DNA of 64,000 nucleotides, from NCBI GenBank assembly GCA_037447655.1, contig JBBHKE010002441.1, positions 30,187-94,186 of the forward strand, given 5' to 3'. The position numbers were made by a program, and so were the translations under genes. Source of the stretch: Zygnema cylindricum. Taxonomy: Eukaryota; Streptophyta; Zygnematophyceae; Zygnematales; Zygnemataceae. A model generated the notes under the pieces. It searched no databases. It was not told where the DNA came from and worked only from the letters and a program-made list of their open reading frames with translations. Below, in pieces: positions 36,001 to 48,345 of this stretch; position 1 is the stretch's first letter, and the number at the start of each line of letters is the position of its first letter.

Positions 36001-36441
36001 GTGGGATATTGTGACGCAGATTGGGGTGGAGATTTTGACACAGGAAAGTCAACGTCTGGATATGCTTTTGTTTTTGGCGGCGCGGCAGTTTCTTGGAGTT
36101 CGCGACTCCAACCAACTGTTGCTTTAAGTTCAACCGAAGCAGAATACATGGCGGCGTGTCACACATCTAAGGCGTCGATTTGGATCAAGGAACTACTTGG
36201 CGAATTGGGGATTTCAATAGGCTGTATGAAAATATTTTCTGACAGCATGAGTTTGATGGCATTGATGAAGAATCCTGTCTTTCACAAAAGGACAAAACAT
36301 ATTAGGATTCGAGGGCACTTCGTTCGCGATTTGGTCACCACAAAGGAAATTGAATTTTTGTACGTTTCGACATTGGAGGAAGCCGCGGATATGTTGACGA
36401 AAGCCGCGAGTCATGATGTACTTTTGAGGGGAAAGACCTAA
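33100..36441 (+). pseudogene. Copia pol (protease, integrase, reverse transcriptase, RNase H), broken
   Basis: Protease has WIIDSGASHHVC (Asp codon 33171). The integrase zinc region has LWHHRMCH and GCEGCSKGR. Its core has HIDLCGDV, IRSDNGG and NGVAERKNRTL. A TAA at 34015-34017 replaces the codon after NGG. Reverse transcriptase has KWIFKTKTG, HQMDVETAFLNGDLEEEV, LYGLKQAPRTWY and FSVYVDDFL (near 35516-35530). RNase H has YCDADWGGD, SSTEAEYMA and KHIRIRGHFVRDL, ending 36441. Several frameshifts (near 33360, 33690, 34400, 35160 and 35834) break it. Domain order PR-IN-RT-RH defines Ty1/copia. Confidence 0.9.
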
Positions 36442-36470
36442 ATTAGGGCTGGTGTAATGATTACAACTTT

Positions 36471-36480
36471 GAGAGGGGGA
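36471..36480 (+). promoter_or_regulatory. Polypurine tract
   Basis: GAGAGGGGGA lies one base before the 3' LTR and would prime plus-strand DNA synthesis. Confidence 0.8.
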
Positions 36481-36481
36481 T

Positions 36482-36975
36482 TGTTAGGTTCAATGTTGTA
36501 ATCGGTTGTCGTGGCATGTCGCGCGGCCGTATCATTTGTCGTTTTGTCTTTGTGGGTGGTTTGGCGTCATTATGTCTTTTAGATCGTTTCGTAGATTCCT
36601 GGTCTTGCGTAGATTCGGTTTTGCGACGACCAGGTTCAATTGTCGTTTGTTATGTACGGGTTTGTTTGGGTTGTACGTTTAGGTACATATTTTCGTTGTA
36701 CTTGAGTTTTATGTTGTTTCGCGTATGGACGCGATTTGATTTGTAGGCGCTCAGTGCGCACTTTATAGTTTGGTTTGTTTTGGTTGTTTGGTTGTGTAAC
36801 GTTACATTTTCAGTACTATATACTGCAGCTTAGTGGGAGGGAAAACTTAATCTTTTATGGGAGAAAATGTCCGTGAAATATTTTGGCTTTTGTGGACAGT
36901 TCGTTCTCGTGTGATATTTTATTTTAATGCTTCCGCTGTAATCTTGCACTCTGATTTTTGTGTAAGATCCTATCA
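36482..36975 (+). repeat. 3' LTR of the young copia element
   Basis: Same length as the 5' LTR and nearly identical. It is followed by the ACCCA duplication and the resumed CT tract. Confidence 0.97.
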
Positions 36976-37439
36976 ACCCATCCCTCTCCTTATACTCTCC
37001 TCTCCTCTCCATTTGCACTCCCCTCCTAATTCCCCTCCCCTTTCCCCTTCTCCTCTCTCTATCAACCTCCCACTCCCTCTCCACCTCTCTCTCCATCTCC
37101 CTTTTCCTCTCCCAATCCCTTTTCCTATTTCTCTTCCTCCCTTTTCTTTTCCCTTACCCTCTCCCTCTCCATCTCCCTCTCCAACTCCTCTCACCCCCTC
37201 GACCTCTTCCACTCCCATTACCTATCCCCTCCCTTCTCTCCCCCTCCCTTTCCGTCTCCCCATCTCGCGTCCAATTCCTTCCCCTCCCCATGCTTCCCCT
37301 CCGTCCCCTCCTTCCTCTCACTCTCCTTCCCATCTCCCTCTCCTTTCCCATCTCCTCTTCCTCCTCTCCCTATCCTCTTCCTCTCCTCTCCCTCTTCTCT
37401 CCCACTCAAATCCTTTTCCACTTCTTTTTCTTCTTTCTC

Positions 37440-37627
37440 TTGCTCTTTCTCTCCCTCTCCCTCTTCCTCTCCCTCTCCCTCTCCCTCTCCCTCTCCCTCT
37501 CCCTCTCCCTCTCCCTCTCCCTCTCCCTCTCCCTCTCCCTCTCCCTCTCTCTCTCCCTCTCCCTCTCCCTCTCCCTCTCCCTCTCCCTCTCCCTCTCCCT
37601 CTCCCTCTCCCTCTCCCTCTCCCTCTC
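37440..37627 (+). repeat. Pure (CCCTCT)n array
   Basis: About 30 nearly perfect hexamers with a single CTCTCT interruption. A similar array lies at 41745-41990. Confidence 0.97.
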
Positions 37628-39425
37628 TCCCCCTCCCCTCCCCCTCTCCCCCCCCTCCCCTCCCCTCCCCTCCCCCTCCCTCCCCCTCCCCTCCCCCTCC
37701 CCCTTCCCCTCCCCCTCCCCCTTCCCCTCCCCTTCCCCCTCTTCCACCCCCTTCCCCTTCCTCTTCCCCTCCGCCTGCCCCTCTTCCACCCCCTTCCCCT
37801 TCCCCTTCCCCTTCCCCTTCCCCTCCCCCTTCCCCACCACCTCTTCCTCCTCCTCCGCCTCCCTATACCATTCTCCCTCCCCTTCTCCTTTCCCACCCTC
37901 TCTCTACCTCTCCTTTTACAACTCCCACTACTTTTTCCTTTCCCTCTCCCCTCCCTCTTTCCCTCCCCTTTCTCTTCAGCCAATATGTTTAGTACAATCT
38001 ATTGCTTCTTATTATCATTGAATATGCATAAAATACTTTTGTTTTTTATTATTTGTTATTATTTGAGTATTGTCATTGTTTTTAACCGTTAGTTGTATCA
38101 TTACATAATTTTTTCAATTGTTTTAACTTATGTTTGAAGAACTTTTCTGTTTGCTATATATTTGACTCTCTTATTATTTACTATTATTGTAAAAAAAATG
38201 GACAAATTATGTGTCTTGATATGAAAAATAGGCAGTGTCATGTGTCTTACAACTTGAAAAGGGACGTCAGTTGACCGATGGATGATAAAATCCTTCCATT
38301 CAACTGGTTGCTTTTTAAATCTCTGTGACATCAAACAGTCACCAACATTCACCCCACACGGCATAATGTTTATTCTCATTATCTTAATCTTTATGTTAAG
38401 GTTTTTTTATTGAAAATATATTTTATACTTCTAAACAACTAATATTATTATTATAATCAATAATATTCATAATCTACACTATTTATTAACCTATTTATTA
38501 CATATTATGTAAGCTAGTTATTATCGTTTTCATTAGTATTACTATCATCAGTACAATTATTATTATAATTTGTTATTTTTATTATTATAAACATGTGTTA
38601 GTTTTTATTTATATTTTTTTTTCTGCTTCTATCTTTGTTCTTGTTTATTTTCTTCATTGTCTTTTTTTTCTTTTCCTTGTGATGAAGATTTTTTGTTATT
38701 GTTATCATAATTTTAATCATAATGAATTATTTTCAATAGTTGTTGTAATTACTAATAAGATACTTTATTATTTTCTATAATTATTTTACAAGCTTGTATT
38801 TTATTAGTATAAATTTTAAAAATTGGTATTAATAATAAAATAATTATTTATCATATGATTGTTATTATATAAATTTTTATTTCTTACAAAAAAAAAATTT
38901 ATCATAAATGATTATTTATTATTGTAATTTTTTCTAATATTTTATTATTATTATATTAATCATTATTGTAATTATTATGAATTTTTATACAATATGATAT
39001 TATTAATCGTTGTTGATCATTATTGTTAGCATTACAATTTTTATATATAATTATTATTTAATATATTCAATAATCATCGTTACTTTTTTGATTTAATAAT
39101 CACTATTTTTTTTCATTCCTCTCCCATTCCCCATAATCCTCTCTTCCACTTCCCTCACACTTTTCCCCTACCCCAACAGATTTAATGCAATCTATTGTTA
39201 CTCACTATCATTCAAAATTTATTAGACAAATTATGTCTTGATACGCAACATAACCATGGCATAAAAAGAGTCTTACAAATCTAGGAGGGATTTCAGTTCA
39301 CAGATAGACGATAGAATGCTTCCACTCAACTGATTGTCATATAGAGCTCTGTGACACACTCGACCAACACAACGCAAAAAGTCTCCTCGTCACTACGACA
39401 TTAATTTCATAATCATAATTTATTT

Positions 39426-40730
39426 TTGTTCTCTCTTTTTCCCTCTATAACTCACCTACCCTCCCCCCCTCACCCGTCTTCCTCTCTCCCTCTCCCCTCT
39501 CCCAATCAACCTCCCCCTCCCCCTCCCCCTACGCCTCCCCCTCAACCTCCACCTCCGCCTCCCCCTCAACCTCCACCTCCGCCTCCCCTTCAACCTCCAC
39601 CTCCCCCTCCCCCTCCTCCTTCCCCTCTTCATCTCTCTCTCTTTCTTCTCTTCGCTATCCTCCCCTTTCCTCTCCCCCCACCACCTTATCACCCCCTCCC
39701 CTGCCCTCTCCTCCTCCCCCGCCCTTTCCCCCTCCTCTCCCCCTACCTCTCCCTCTCCCATCCGCTCCTCCATCCCTCTCCCTCCCTTTCCCCTTCTTTC
39801 GCCCGTCCCTCTCCCTCTCCCTCTCCGTCTCCCCCTGCACCTCCTCCTCCCCCTCCCCCATTCCCTCCCGCTCCCCCCTTTCCCTCCCTCTCTCCCACTC
39901 CTTCTGCCTCTCCCCCTCCCTCTCTTTCACCTTCTCCTCCTTGCTCTCCTCCTCCCCTTCTTTCTCACCTGATAACTCACCATCACTTTTCCCGTCCCTT
40001 TCCTCCTACCTCTCTCTTCTCCAGTCCTCCCTCTCTCTCCCCCTCCCCTCCTTCTCTATCCCCTTGTCTCCTCCTCTCCCTCTTCTTTTGTCTCCCGCAC
40101 CCCTTCCCCCTTCCCTTTCCCCTTACTCCCCCCCTCTCCCCCCCCTCTCCCCCGCCTCTTCCAGCTCCCCTTTATCTCCCTCTCCCTCTTTCTTTCCCTC
40201 TCCCTCTTTCTTTCCCTTTCTTACTCCCTCTCCCTTTGACCCTTCCCCCCCCCTCCCTCCCCCCCCCCCTCCCTCCCACCCCCCTTACCCTCCTCCCCCG
40301 CCTCCCCCTCCCCCCCTCCCTCTCCCTCTCCTCATCCCAGCCTTATTCACCCTCCCCCTCCGCCCCCCTCCACCTCTCCCTCTACCTTTCCTCCTCCCTC
40401 CCTCCCTCTTTCCTCTCTCTCTCCCACCCTCCATCCCTCTCTCCCTCCTTCCTTTTCCTCTCCCTATTCCCCTCTCCCTTACCCCCCTTTCCTCACCCCG
40501 TCCCCTCCCCCTGCCTCTCCCTCTCCGTCTCCCTCTCTCTCCCCTTTTTCCTCTCTTTTCCCTTTCCCTCTCGCTTTCTCTCTGTTTTATCCTCCCCCTC
40601 TCCCTCTCCCTCTCCCTCTCTCCCTCAAACTCTCTCTCACCCTCTCTCACTCTCTCTACTCTCCCTCTACTGCTCCCACTCTTTTTCCCTTTCCCTCCTC
40701 CCCTTCCCCTTTTCCTCCCCAATTGATTTA
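39426..40730 (+). repeat. CT tract with CCCCCT and CCACCTCC sub-repeats
   Basis: Pyrimidine-rich on plus. The 460-codon plus frame and its minus counterparts are Pro/Ser/Leu or Arg/Glu/Gly low complexity without any domain. Confidence 0.95.
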
Positions 40731-41744
40731 TTGGAATCTATTGTTACTCGTTATAATTTATTATTAGCAAGATACGATATTATTGTTTATTATTTATTAT
40801 TGCTTTAATATTGTTACTATTGCATCCATTAATTTTATCATTATTTAATTTTATCATATGTTCAACATATGTTTGATGATATTTTTTTATTTGGTATATG
40901 TTGCACTATATATCTATATGCTATTATTAAATTTTGAAGCACAAGTTATATGTCGTGATGCGCAACATAGCCAAAATGTCCTGTCTTACAAGTATTGGAG
41001 GGATCTCCGTCTTACAAGTATTGGAGGGATCTCAGTTGACTGATGGACGATGGAATACTTCCACTCAGTTGGTTATTTGATAGATCCCTGTGGCACCAAA
41101 CATTCCCACACGACAAGCATACACAAGACAAAGTCTCGTTGTCACTACGGCATAACGTTTTATATTATATTTAATCTTAATGTTAAAGATTTTCTTTATT
41201 AAAAATAAATTTTGTACTTGTAAGCAATTAAAATCATTATTAAAAGCAATAATATTTAGATGTTTTTGATTATTGTTAATCATATTAAGATTACTAATTG
41301 TTAACCCAATTATTACTGATTATTAAAGCTAATCATTATCGTTATTACTTTTTTATAATAGTTATATATTGTTATTTTTATTATTATTTTTAATTATTAT
41401 TATTTTTAATATTCAAAAATATGTCTTACAATTCCTTGAGGGATTTCAATTCACCGATGGACGATGGAATGCTTCCTTTCACCTGGTTGTCAGATATATA
41501 TCTGTGACACACTCGACAACCACACCGTAAAAAAGTCTCTTTAACACTATAATGTGAATTTATTAATCATAGTTTTATTTCTTTCCCACTAACTTTCCCT
41601 CTCTCTCCCTCTCCCTCCATTCTCACCTCACCACCTCCTCCACTTTCCCCCCCCCCCCTCTCCCTCTCCCACCCTCCTCCTCCCCCTCCCCCTATCTCTC
41701 CCCACACCCTCTTCCGCTCCATTTCCCCTCCTCTACCTCCCCTC

Positions 41745-41995
41745 TCCCTCTCCCTCTCCCTCTCCCTCTCCCTCTCCTTCTCCCTCTCCCTCTCCCTCTC
41801 CCTCTCCCTCTCCCTCTCCCTCTCCTTCTCCCTCTCCCTCTCCCTCTCCCTCTCCCTCTCCCTCTCCCTCTCCCTCTCCCTCTCCCTCTCCCTCTCCCTC
41901 TCCTCTCCCTCTCCCTCTCCCTCTCCCTCTCCCTCTCCCTCTCCCTCTCCTCTCCCTCTCCCTCTCCCTCTCCCTCTCCTCTCCCTCTCCCACTC
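41745..41995 (+). repeat. (CCCTCT)n array
   Basis: About 40 hexamers with occasional CCTTCT or 4-base slips. Confidence 0.97.
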
Positions 41996-42350
41996 CCACT
42001 CCCCCTCCCGCTCCCCCTACCCCTACCTCTCCCCTTCCACCTCCCCTTCCCCCTTCCCCTCCCCCCCCACCCCCCTCCTCCTCCCCCTCCTCCTCCTCCT
42101 CCCCCTCTCCCTCCCCCCCTCTTTTCCTCCCTCTCCTTTTCGCCCTCTCCTCTTAATATCCTTCTCCCCTTCCCTCTCCTCCTCACCCTTTCTCCTCACG
42201 TTTCCCCTCCCCCTTCCTCTCCTCACATTCCCTCTCATCCTCCTCCTCTGCCCTCTTCCTCCTCCTCCCCCTCCCTTTCCTTCATTCTCACCTACTCCCT
42301 CTCCCCATCGAATTACCCTCTCCCTCCCCCTTCCCTTTCACCTGGAAAGA

Positions 42351-42892
42351 AACAAGACAAACAACATACACAATGGATACACCACAGAAGATGTATTCCT
42401 CCAAATCTCAATATGTTAATGAAAACGTCCAAAGTACAAAGCTCTCATTCTTTCAGTCTCTTATACCCCTCCAAAATAAACCACGCCTCCAAAATTATAA
42501 CTCTGACATTAATTTATAACAAATAAATATGTACACGACTACAAACGAGTAAACGTCTACGTGGCGAAACCTCACAAAACTATACAACCGACAATACTCT
42601 ACGTTGTCACCTTCATATGACAACGTACAAGAAGAAGACTTTGTCCAATTGGACCGACAAAAGGTAACTGACGTAGTCTTAGCGACCATCAAATCTACGC
42701 AGTACTACGACAACTTACACGAAACGTAGAGAAACGAAACGAAACGAACCACAATTTTGACGTCACTTCGTCCCTAATATAGCGACTAAACTATTTCGTC
42801 GCTAATTTAGCAAGGATACCACTTCCTCACTGGTCATCATTGCTTTACCTACGAGATCGTCTTGTCACCAAATGAGTGCTCAGTATTAAAAC
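42351..42892. other. Non-coding spacer
   Basis: No gene was recognised. The 65-codon minus frame at 42495-42692 has no supporting feature. Confidence 0.3.
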
Positions 42893-42897
42893 CAATA

Positions 42898-43345
42898 TGT
42901 TTGGTACTTAGGTACGTTGTGAAACGGCGTTTCATTTTTGTTGAGCGCTGAAGTATTATTTATTTAGTTAGCGCGTGGTTTGATTTGCGTTGTGTGTTAG
43001 TTTAGTTATAGTTTGGTTTGGTTTGGATTTGCGTGCATAGTACTTTAGTTTTGTATGGCGGTTTTATGTTTCGTACAGTACCGCGTACAGTATGTTGTTT
43101 CGCAGGTACTTTGGTTTGATTGGTTTGCGCGCGTACTTTTGTACAACGTGCGATTATGTAAAACTTGTTTGTTTCGTGCGAGTACTATAAGGACTTGGTC
43201 GTTTTCGTGAGAGGCTATCTTTGTAAGAAGGGAAAACTTCCGGTGAAATATATTTGACTTTTGTTGGAGTGTTTTCTTATTTCTATCTTTGTCTCCTCAT
43301 TTTACTTTGTCTTTCCTTCTACCATATTGTGAATCGATCCTTACA
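42898..43345 (+). repeat. LTR-like sequence related to the 31026 family (possible solo LTR)
   Basis: TGTTTGGTACTTAGG...CGATCCTTACA shares GGGAAAACTT, CCG(T)GTGAAATATAT and a TACTATAAGG-type TATA region with the 31026 LTR. Flanks CAATA and CAACA differ by one base, so they could be a decayed 5-bp duplication. It adjoins the end of the minus-strand copia remnant. Confidence 0.5.
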
Positions 43346-43387
43346 CAACATTCCCTCATTCACCCCCTCTTAGTGAGACACAAAAAT

Positions 43388-46280
43388 GTCCCTCTTACTC
43401 CATGCCCATCAATTTTTTTCCAATGTCATATACTTTTTTCATTGTTATTTTAGTTAACATATGAGCAGCATGTTTTTTGGTAGGTACAAATACAAATTTT
43501 ATTTCTTTTTTTGAGACTAAATCTCGAACAAAGTGCCACTGAATTTTAATGTGTTTTGTGAGTTTCTGCAAAACAGGATTTTGACTAATTGCAGTAGAAG
43601 ACATATTATCACTCAATATCTGCATGCATTCCTTTTTCATTCAAATTCCGATAAAAATTCCTTAATCCATAAGATATTTTTCACAGTATGCCATGCAACC
43701 ATATGCTCCTCCTCCATGGATCAAGTGTCATAGTAGGTGACAAACGTGAATACCACAAGATGGCTCCTCTTGCGAGTAAAAACACGTAACATGACGTCGA
43801 TCTTCTTGTGGCACGGTCACCTCCATAGTCGACATCACAATATCTATAACAACTTAAGCTCTCACCCATTCTATAGATGATCCCACGATTAAGTGTTTTA
43901 ATCAAATATCTAAGAATTCTCTTCACCGCTTCCCAATGTACCTTTTTTTGATTGCTACAATATCAACTAACAACACTAACCGCAACACTAATCTCTAGCC
44001 ATTTTTCCAACTGACTCTGACTCTCTATGCACTCTCAATGCAGAAGATCAACCTGGAGACTCTTAACAAAATTAGAAATCTTGTTACGAAGTCCAAGAGG
44101 AGTTCCAAGTTACTTGCAATCTAAGATTCTAAATTTCGCACGTACGTGTTTCACATATTCTTCTTGGCTTAGCTTGATTTATGTGTTCTTTCTCGTATGA
44201 ATTTGAATTTCCACAAAACATAGTGCGTATACCTTGAAAATTCATGTCCAAACGTTTTTCTCGAATGTACACTCGGCAATCAGCTATAAGCCTCGTTCTC
44301 CTCGAATGTATACTCCATAATACGCTATAAGCCTCTTTAAGGCCAGAGTTACCAAAACCTTGTGGACCTTGTGGAGTTTCCGGTTCCTCATTCCCGGCAC
44401 GTACTTAACACCATACAAAGCTTTCCACAACCTCTATATCTTCCCGTTCTCTCCAATGACTCCCTCTTGATTTTTCATGTACACCTCCTCTTCGAGTTTC
44501 CATTAAAGAAGGATGTCTCCATGTCCATTTATTAAATATGCATCCTTTTCGCAGCTACCATTGTTACAAGTGCACGTAGTGAGTCAAACTTGATTACAAG
44601 AAAAAAGACTCTCAATATTCAATGCCTACCTTTTGGAAGGCTTCACATTCTAAGCTTGCCTTGTACTTCGAAATTTCTCCCGAGTCTTCCGTCTTACTCT
44701 TGAGAAGCCACTTTGAAACTATTGCTTTCTAACCTTTTAGTAAGTCTTATTCTTCAAAACACCCATTTTTTTCCATATAATTAAATTCTTTTATAAACAT
44801 AGGTTTCCGATTCTCCTCCCATCCGTAAGAGTCTTCAGCCTCTTGATATGATAAAGGATTCAGTAGAACGGTTCTCTGTAATTGCCTTTGCCTTTTATAA
44901 GAGGAAGAATTTTTCCCTTCCCTCTCGAATTTCAAAGATCGCCCTCTGGTAATTAGGCTGTTTTTTGTATGTTGATTGCCCTGGTGAGAAGCGATTAGGT
45001 TCTTTTCCTTTTGTTGATCTTTTAATCCGTTATGCATCTTATACCAACTCTTTATCGAAATCATTTAGCTCAAGCTAGTCAAGCTAGTTGAGTTTAGTCT
45101 CAAGCAAGTTCATTTTCCAAAGGCGTCTCTCGTGGTATCAAATTGGGTGTCCGTGTAGGTTATTCCCCATTGACCTTCTCCCCTTATTGTTTGTTGCTAA
45201 TGGGTTAAAGGGTTAAGACTTTCTCCAAAATCTTTTTATGAATCGCATTTCTTTCTTTGTTGCTTCCTCCATCGAAACTTCTTTAACCTCCTCTCTCGTG
45301 AACTTCTCATTATGACTCCTCCTTGTAACCTTTCACCCTTTTGGACTCATTAGCTCTTTTCACCATCCATTCCAAAGTTTGTAAACTCCACATTTCTTAA
45401 CTCTCGAACCCTTCTAGGTCAGGGTTATAGATCTGATATTGCATTGAGTGCTCACTAAATCACACAAAGTCAACTTCCCATGATTATGCCGCAAGCTTCC
45501 CATCTGGATTTATTTCCTCCACATACCTTATAACCTCACATCGAAAACCCCTAAGTGTTTCACCGTAGGCACCTATCCACTACAAAGATCCTTTGTTGTT
45601 TTATTGCCCAAAGCCGTGTTAATTTTTCAGTTAGTAACATGATTGGTAGCCCTATTGTTTTTCCTCGAAGACGATAGCTGGATTTCGTCGTGTGGAGCAT
45701 GGCCCACACAATCCGTTGCAACGTCTAATTTTTCTTCTCTGTAATTCCATTATATTGTGGGGAATACGGACTCGTGAACTATTGTTTAATCCCATACTGC
45801 TTAATCCCCGTCACGTTATAGTACTATGCAAAGGCAACAAAGTCACCTACGAGGTCCAACCGTACTGCCTTCACTTGCCTTCCACTTTCTTTATTAGCCA
45901 TGACCATAACTTATTTAAATGACTCTAACGCATCCGATTTAGGTTTCAAAAGATATACCCATGTCTGGTTGCTAAAATCATCAACTAACACCATAATGTC
46001 TTTGTTTTTTCAGATTATTTCCGGATGTATGTCCCTACAAATATCTACATGGACAAGATCTAAAGGGGCAGCTGCCTTCAATTACCTATGTTTTCGTGCT
46101 AAAATCATCAAATACCACCATTATGTGTTTTTTTTTTCCAATTGATTATGGATGTATGTCCCTACAAATATCTACATAGACAAGATCTAAAGGGGCATCC
46201 GCCTTCAATTGTACATTTTTCACCGGATGCGGTTTCTTTTTATGCTTCCTTTTGTTCATCATACATATCATAAAGCAAGG
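43388..46280 (-). pseudogene. Heavily decayed Ty1/copia pol
   Basis: From the 3' end backwards: RNase H (43395-43926) with ILSDNMSSTAISQNPV, KHIKIQWHFVRDLVSKKEIKF and RYCDVDYGGDRATRRSTSCY. A reverse-transcriptase-proximal region (44440-45064) contains only scraps. Integrase (about 45680-46100) retains LVDDFSNQTWVYLLKPKSDA and FTSPYSPQYNGITEKKN. Many stops and frameshifts are present. A purine tract (AAGAGGGGGTGAATGAGGGA) ends it near 43347. This is the oldest copia copy in the window. Confidence 0.75.
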
Positions 46281-46289
46281 AGCATTGAG

Positions 46290-47095
46290 AAAGATCCACT
46301 AATGACATAGAAAAAAAAGAAAAAAAATAGTAAAAAACGTTTAATGTTCACCCCCCAAATTGAGGGTCAAAATCCACTCATAATTTTATTCTATCAAGAT
46401 CAAAATACATGACAAAAAGGGACTAAAACAACCACCCTTCGGTTAATAGCTTTTTAAAACCAATTATATTGTTTGTAGGTAATACATTTTAGCCCCAACT
46501 GAAACTAAAGAATACTTCGGCATTTGTAAGAGAAAGAGTCGCACAATTGATATAAGTGACTCTAAAAACAAAATTTAAATATAAAACTTGCCAATATCAT
46601 AATAACATAACCAAAAATATGAATTGCGAAAACAAAGCCACAAAGAAAAAACTTACAGATACCACGATATCACAACGAAAACTATGAAAAAGACTCCAAC
46701 GTTAAATAAATTTAAAGAAATATAAAAAATAAACTCCACCAACTTATACACCAAATGTACAAAAGCTTTTAATTTTCTGGAAAAAAATGATTATGACCAA
46801 TTTAGGAGTGTTCATAAATAGGTGTACAAACTGATCGAAGAACCTCCATCAAACAAAAAATGGAATGCAACAAATATTATCGTTTGGTTCACTTCACCGA
46901 CTACACAACAAGACAATATTTGAACGCATTGGATCCTTGTGTTTTTATTGAAAAAACCAAAACGCAAACTAACAAGAATGACCATCGCGGAGCCAAAAAA
47001 TGCACAATTTTCACATTTAGGGGTTGGCGGAAGACATTAACTTCGTTCACGTCAACATAACTGGAAACATCATCGAGACCAATGGACTAAAATCT
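46290..47095. other. AT-rich spacer
   Basis: No gene was recognised. The 66-codon frame at 46860-47060 is isolated. Confidence 0.3.
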
Positions 47096-47099
47096 GAAA

Positions 47100-48345
47100 A
47101 ATAAATCTAGCACCATTAAAATCCCGAAATAATTGTAAAAAGCCTGAAAATCCTAAAAACCCAAAGATATTTGACATTTTTAAGGACCATAGACATGTAA
47201 AACAACAAAACATCTAGAAGTCTAAGAAACCTAAAATTGTGAAGAACCATAAGTACCCTACAATCCATAAAAACCCTAAAAACTCTAATAAAAAACTGAA
47301 AGCCTTAATACCCTAAAAGCCCGAAAAACCATAAAAACATAAAATTGCTCAAAACTCTGAAAACCATTAAAATCATGAAGTCCTTAAAACATAAAACCCT
47401 AAAAATCTTAAAAACCTTGAAACCCTCAAAGCCCTAGAAGCCTAAAAATCATTGAAATCCTTGAAACTTTGAAACGTAAAAGCTTTCGCAACCCTAAAAA
47501 ACCAGAAAACTCCAAAAAGTTGCAGCTACTACAAACTCTAAAATATCAATAAATCGATACAACAATAAAATCCGTAAAATATATAAAAACCTTTAAATCT
47601 AGAAAATCGTAATAAACTTAAAACCCCAAAATCCTTAAAAGCCTTAAAAACATAAATCCTCAAACAACTTATATTACTGAATTCAGAAAACTCCAAAGGC
47701 CATTAAAACCCTAAAAACAATAAAATCCGAACAATAGTAATAACCCTCAAAACCCCAAAACAACTAAATGTCTTAGAGACTTTATAAACCCTCAAATCCC
47801 TAAAAATCCTAAAAATCTTTCAAACACTTGCAAATCTAAAACAAAAAAATCAAAATCCTTAAAAACACAAAAAGCCCAAAAAACCTGAAAACCATCAAAA
47901 CCCTAATGCCATGAAAACCATAAAAAGCCTCAAACAACCTCAAAAATCTCAAAAATTCTAAAAACCTTGAAATCTCTCAAAAACCTTAAAAAAATAAAAC
48001 TTTCAAACACTAAAAATCATAGAGCAAATTAAAACCTAAACAAACTTAAAAATCGCTTAAAACCTACAAACCTTGAAAACCATAAAAAACCTAAAACCCT
48101 CTAAACCTTTAAAATGAATAAGACACGAAAAGCCTTCAAATACTGGGAAACCTTAAAAACCCTGAGAAAACTAAAAATCCAAGAACCTTAAAATCTCAAA
48201 AAACCTTAGAATCCTAAACCTAGAATGTGTAAGACACTAAACCTTCTAAAAAATCCAAAATACCAGAAATGGCCAAATCCCAAGAAACCTTAAAATAAAT
48301 AAAAACGCTAATGCCCGCCAAACCATAAGTTCCACTAAACCGTAA
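47100..48345 (+). repeat. Degenerate telomere-like repeat (AACCCTAAAAA type)
   Basis: Roughly 100 imperfect 9-14-base units such as AAACCCTAAAA, AAAGCCTAAAA and AAACCTTAAAA occupy 1.2 kb. The core CCCTAAA is the plant telomere repeat. Units are too variable to be a functional telomere. Confidence 0.8.

Larger units (their letters stand above)
31026..36975 (+). mobile_element. Young full-length Ty1/copia insertion
   Basis: Two 494-bp LTRs (31026-31519 and 36482-36975) differ at two positions by eye. The element is flanked by the 5-bp duplication ACCCA (31021-31025 and 36976-36980). A primer-binding site and purine tract are in place. Gag and pol are complete in domain order but broken by several frameshifts and at least one stop. 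The insertion lies in a CT tract of the macrosatellite. Confidence 0.97.
27300..42350 (+). repeat. Composite macrosatellite: CT tract, conserved block and TTA-rich stretch, about six irregular units
   Basis: A three-part unit recurs. Part one is a pyrimidine tract (27310-27620, 28745-29930, 30445-31020 plus 36981-37980, 39430-40725, 41585-42350). Part two is a conserved ~170-260-bp block (27625-27880, 29925-30175, 38195-38380, 39180-39400, 40930-41150, 41415-41560). Part three is a TTA/TTAT-rich stretch (27890-28740, 30180-30445, 38385-39110, 41160-41410). Units at 28140-30000 and 30180-37980 are closely similar. A copia element interrupts the second of these. Confidence 0.8.

Noticed and set aside
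36857-38092. 411-codon plus-strand ORF
   Set aside because: It begins in the copia 3' LTR and continues through CCCTCT repeats; low-complexity artefact.
39426-40808. 460-codon plus-strand ORF
   Set aside because: Pure Pro/Ser/Leu from a pyrimidine tract that rarely makes stop codons; no domain or codon structure.
41692-42186. Arg/Gly/Glu-rich minus-strand ORF resembling RGG proteins
   Set aside because: Translation of the complementary purine strand of (CCCTCT)n in one of several equally open frames.
47100-48345. True telomere or chromosome end
   Set aside because: Units are too irregular and non-repetitive sequence continues on both sides.
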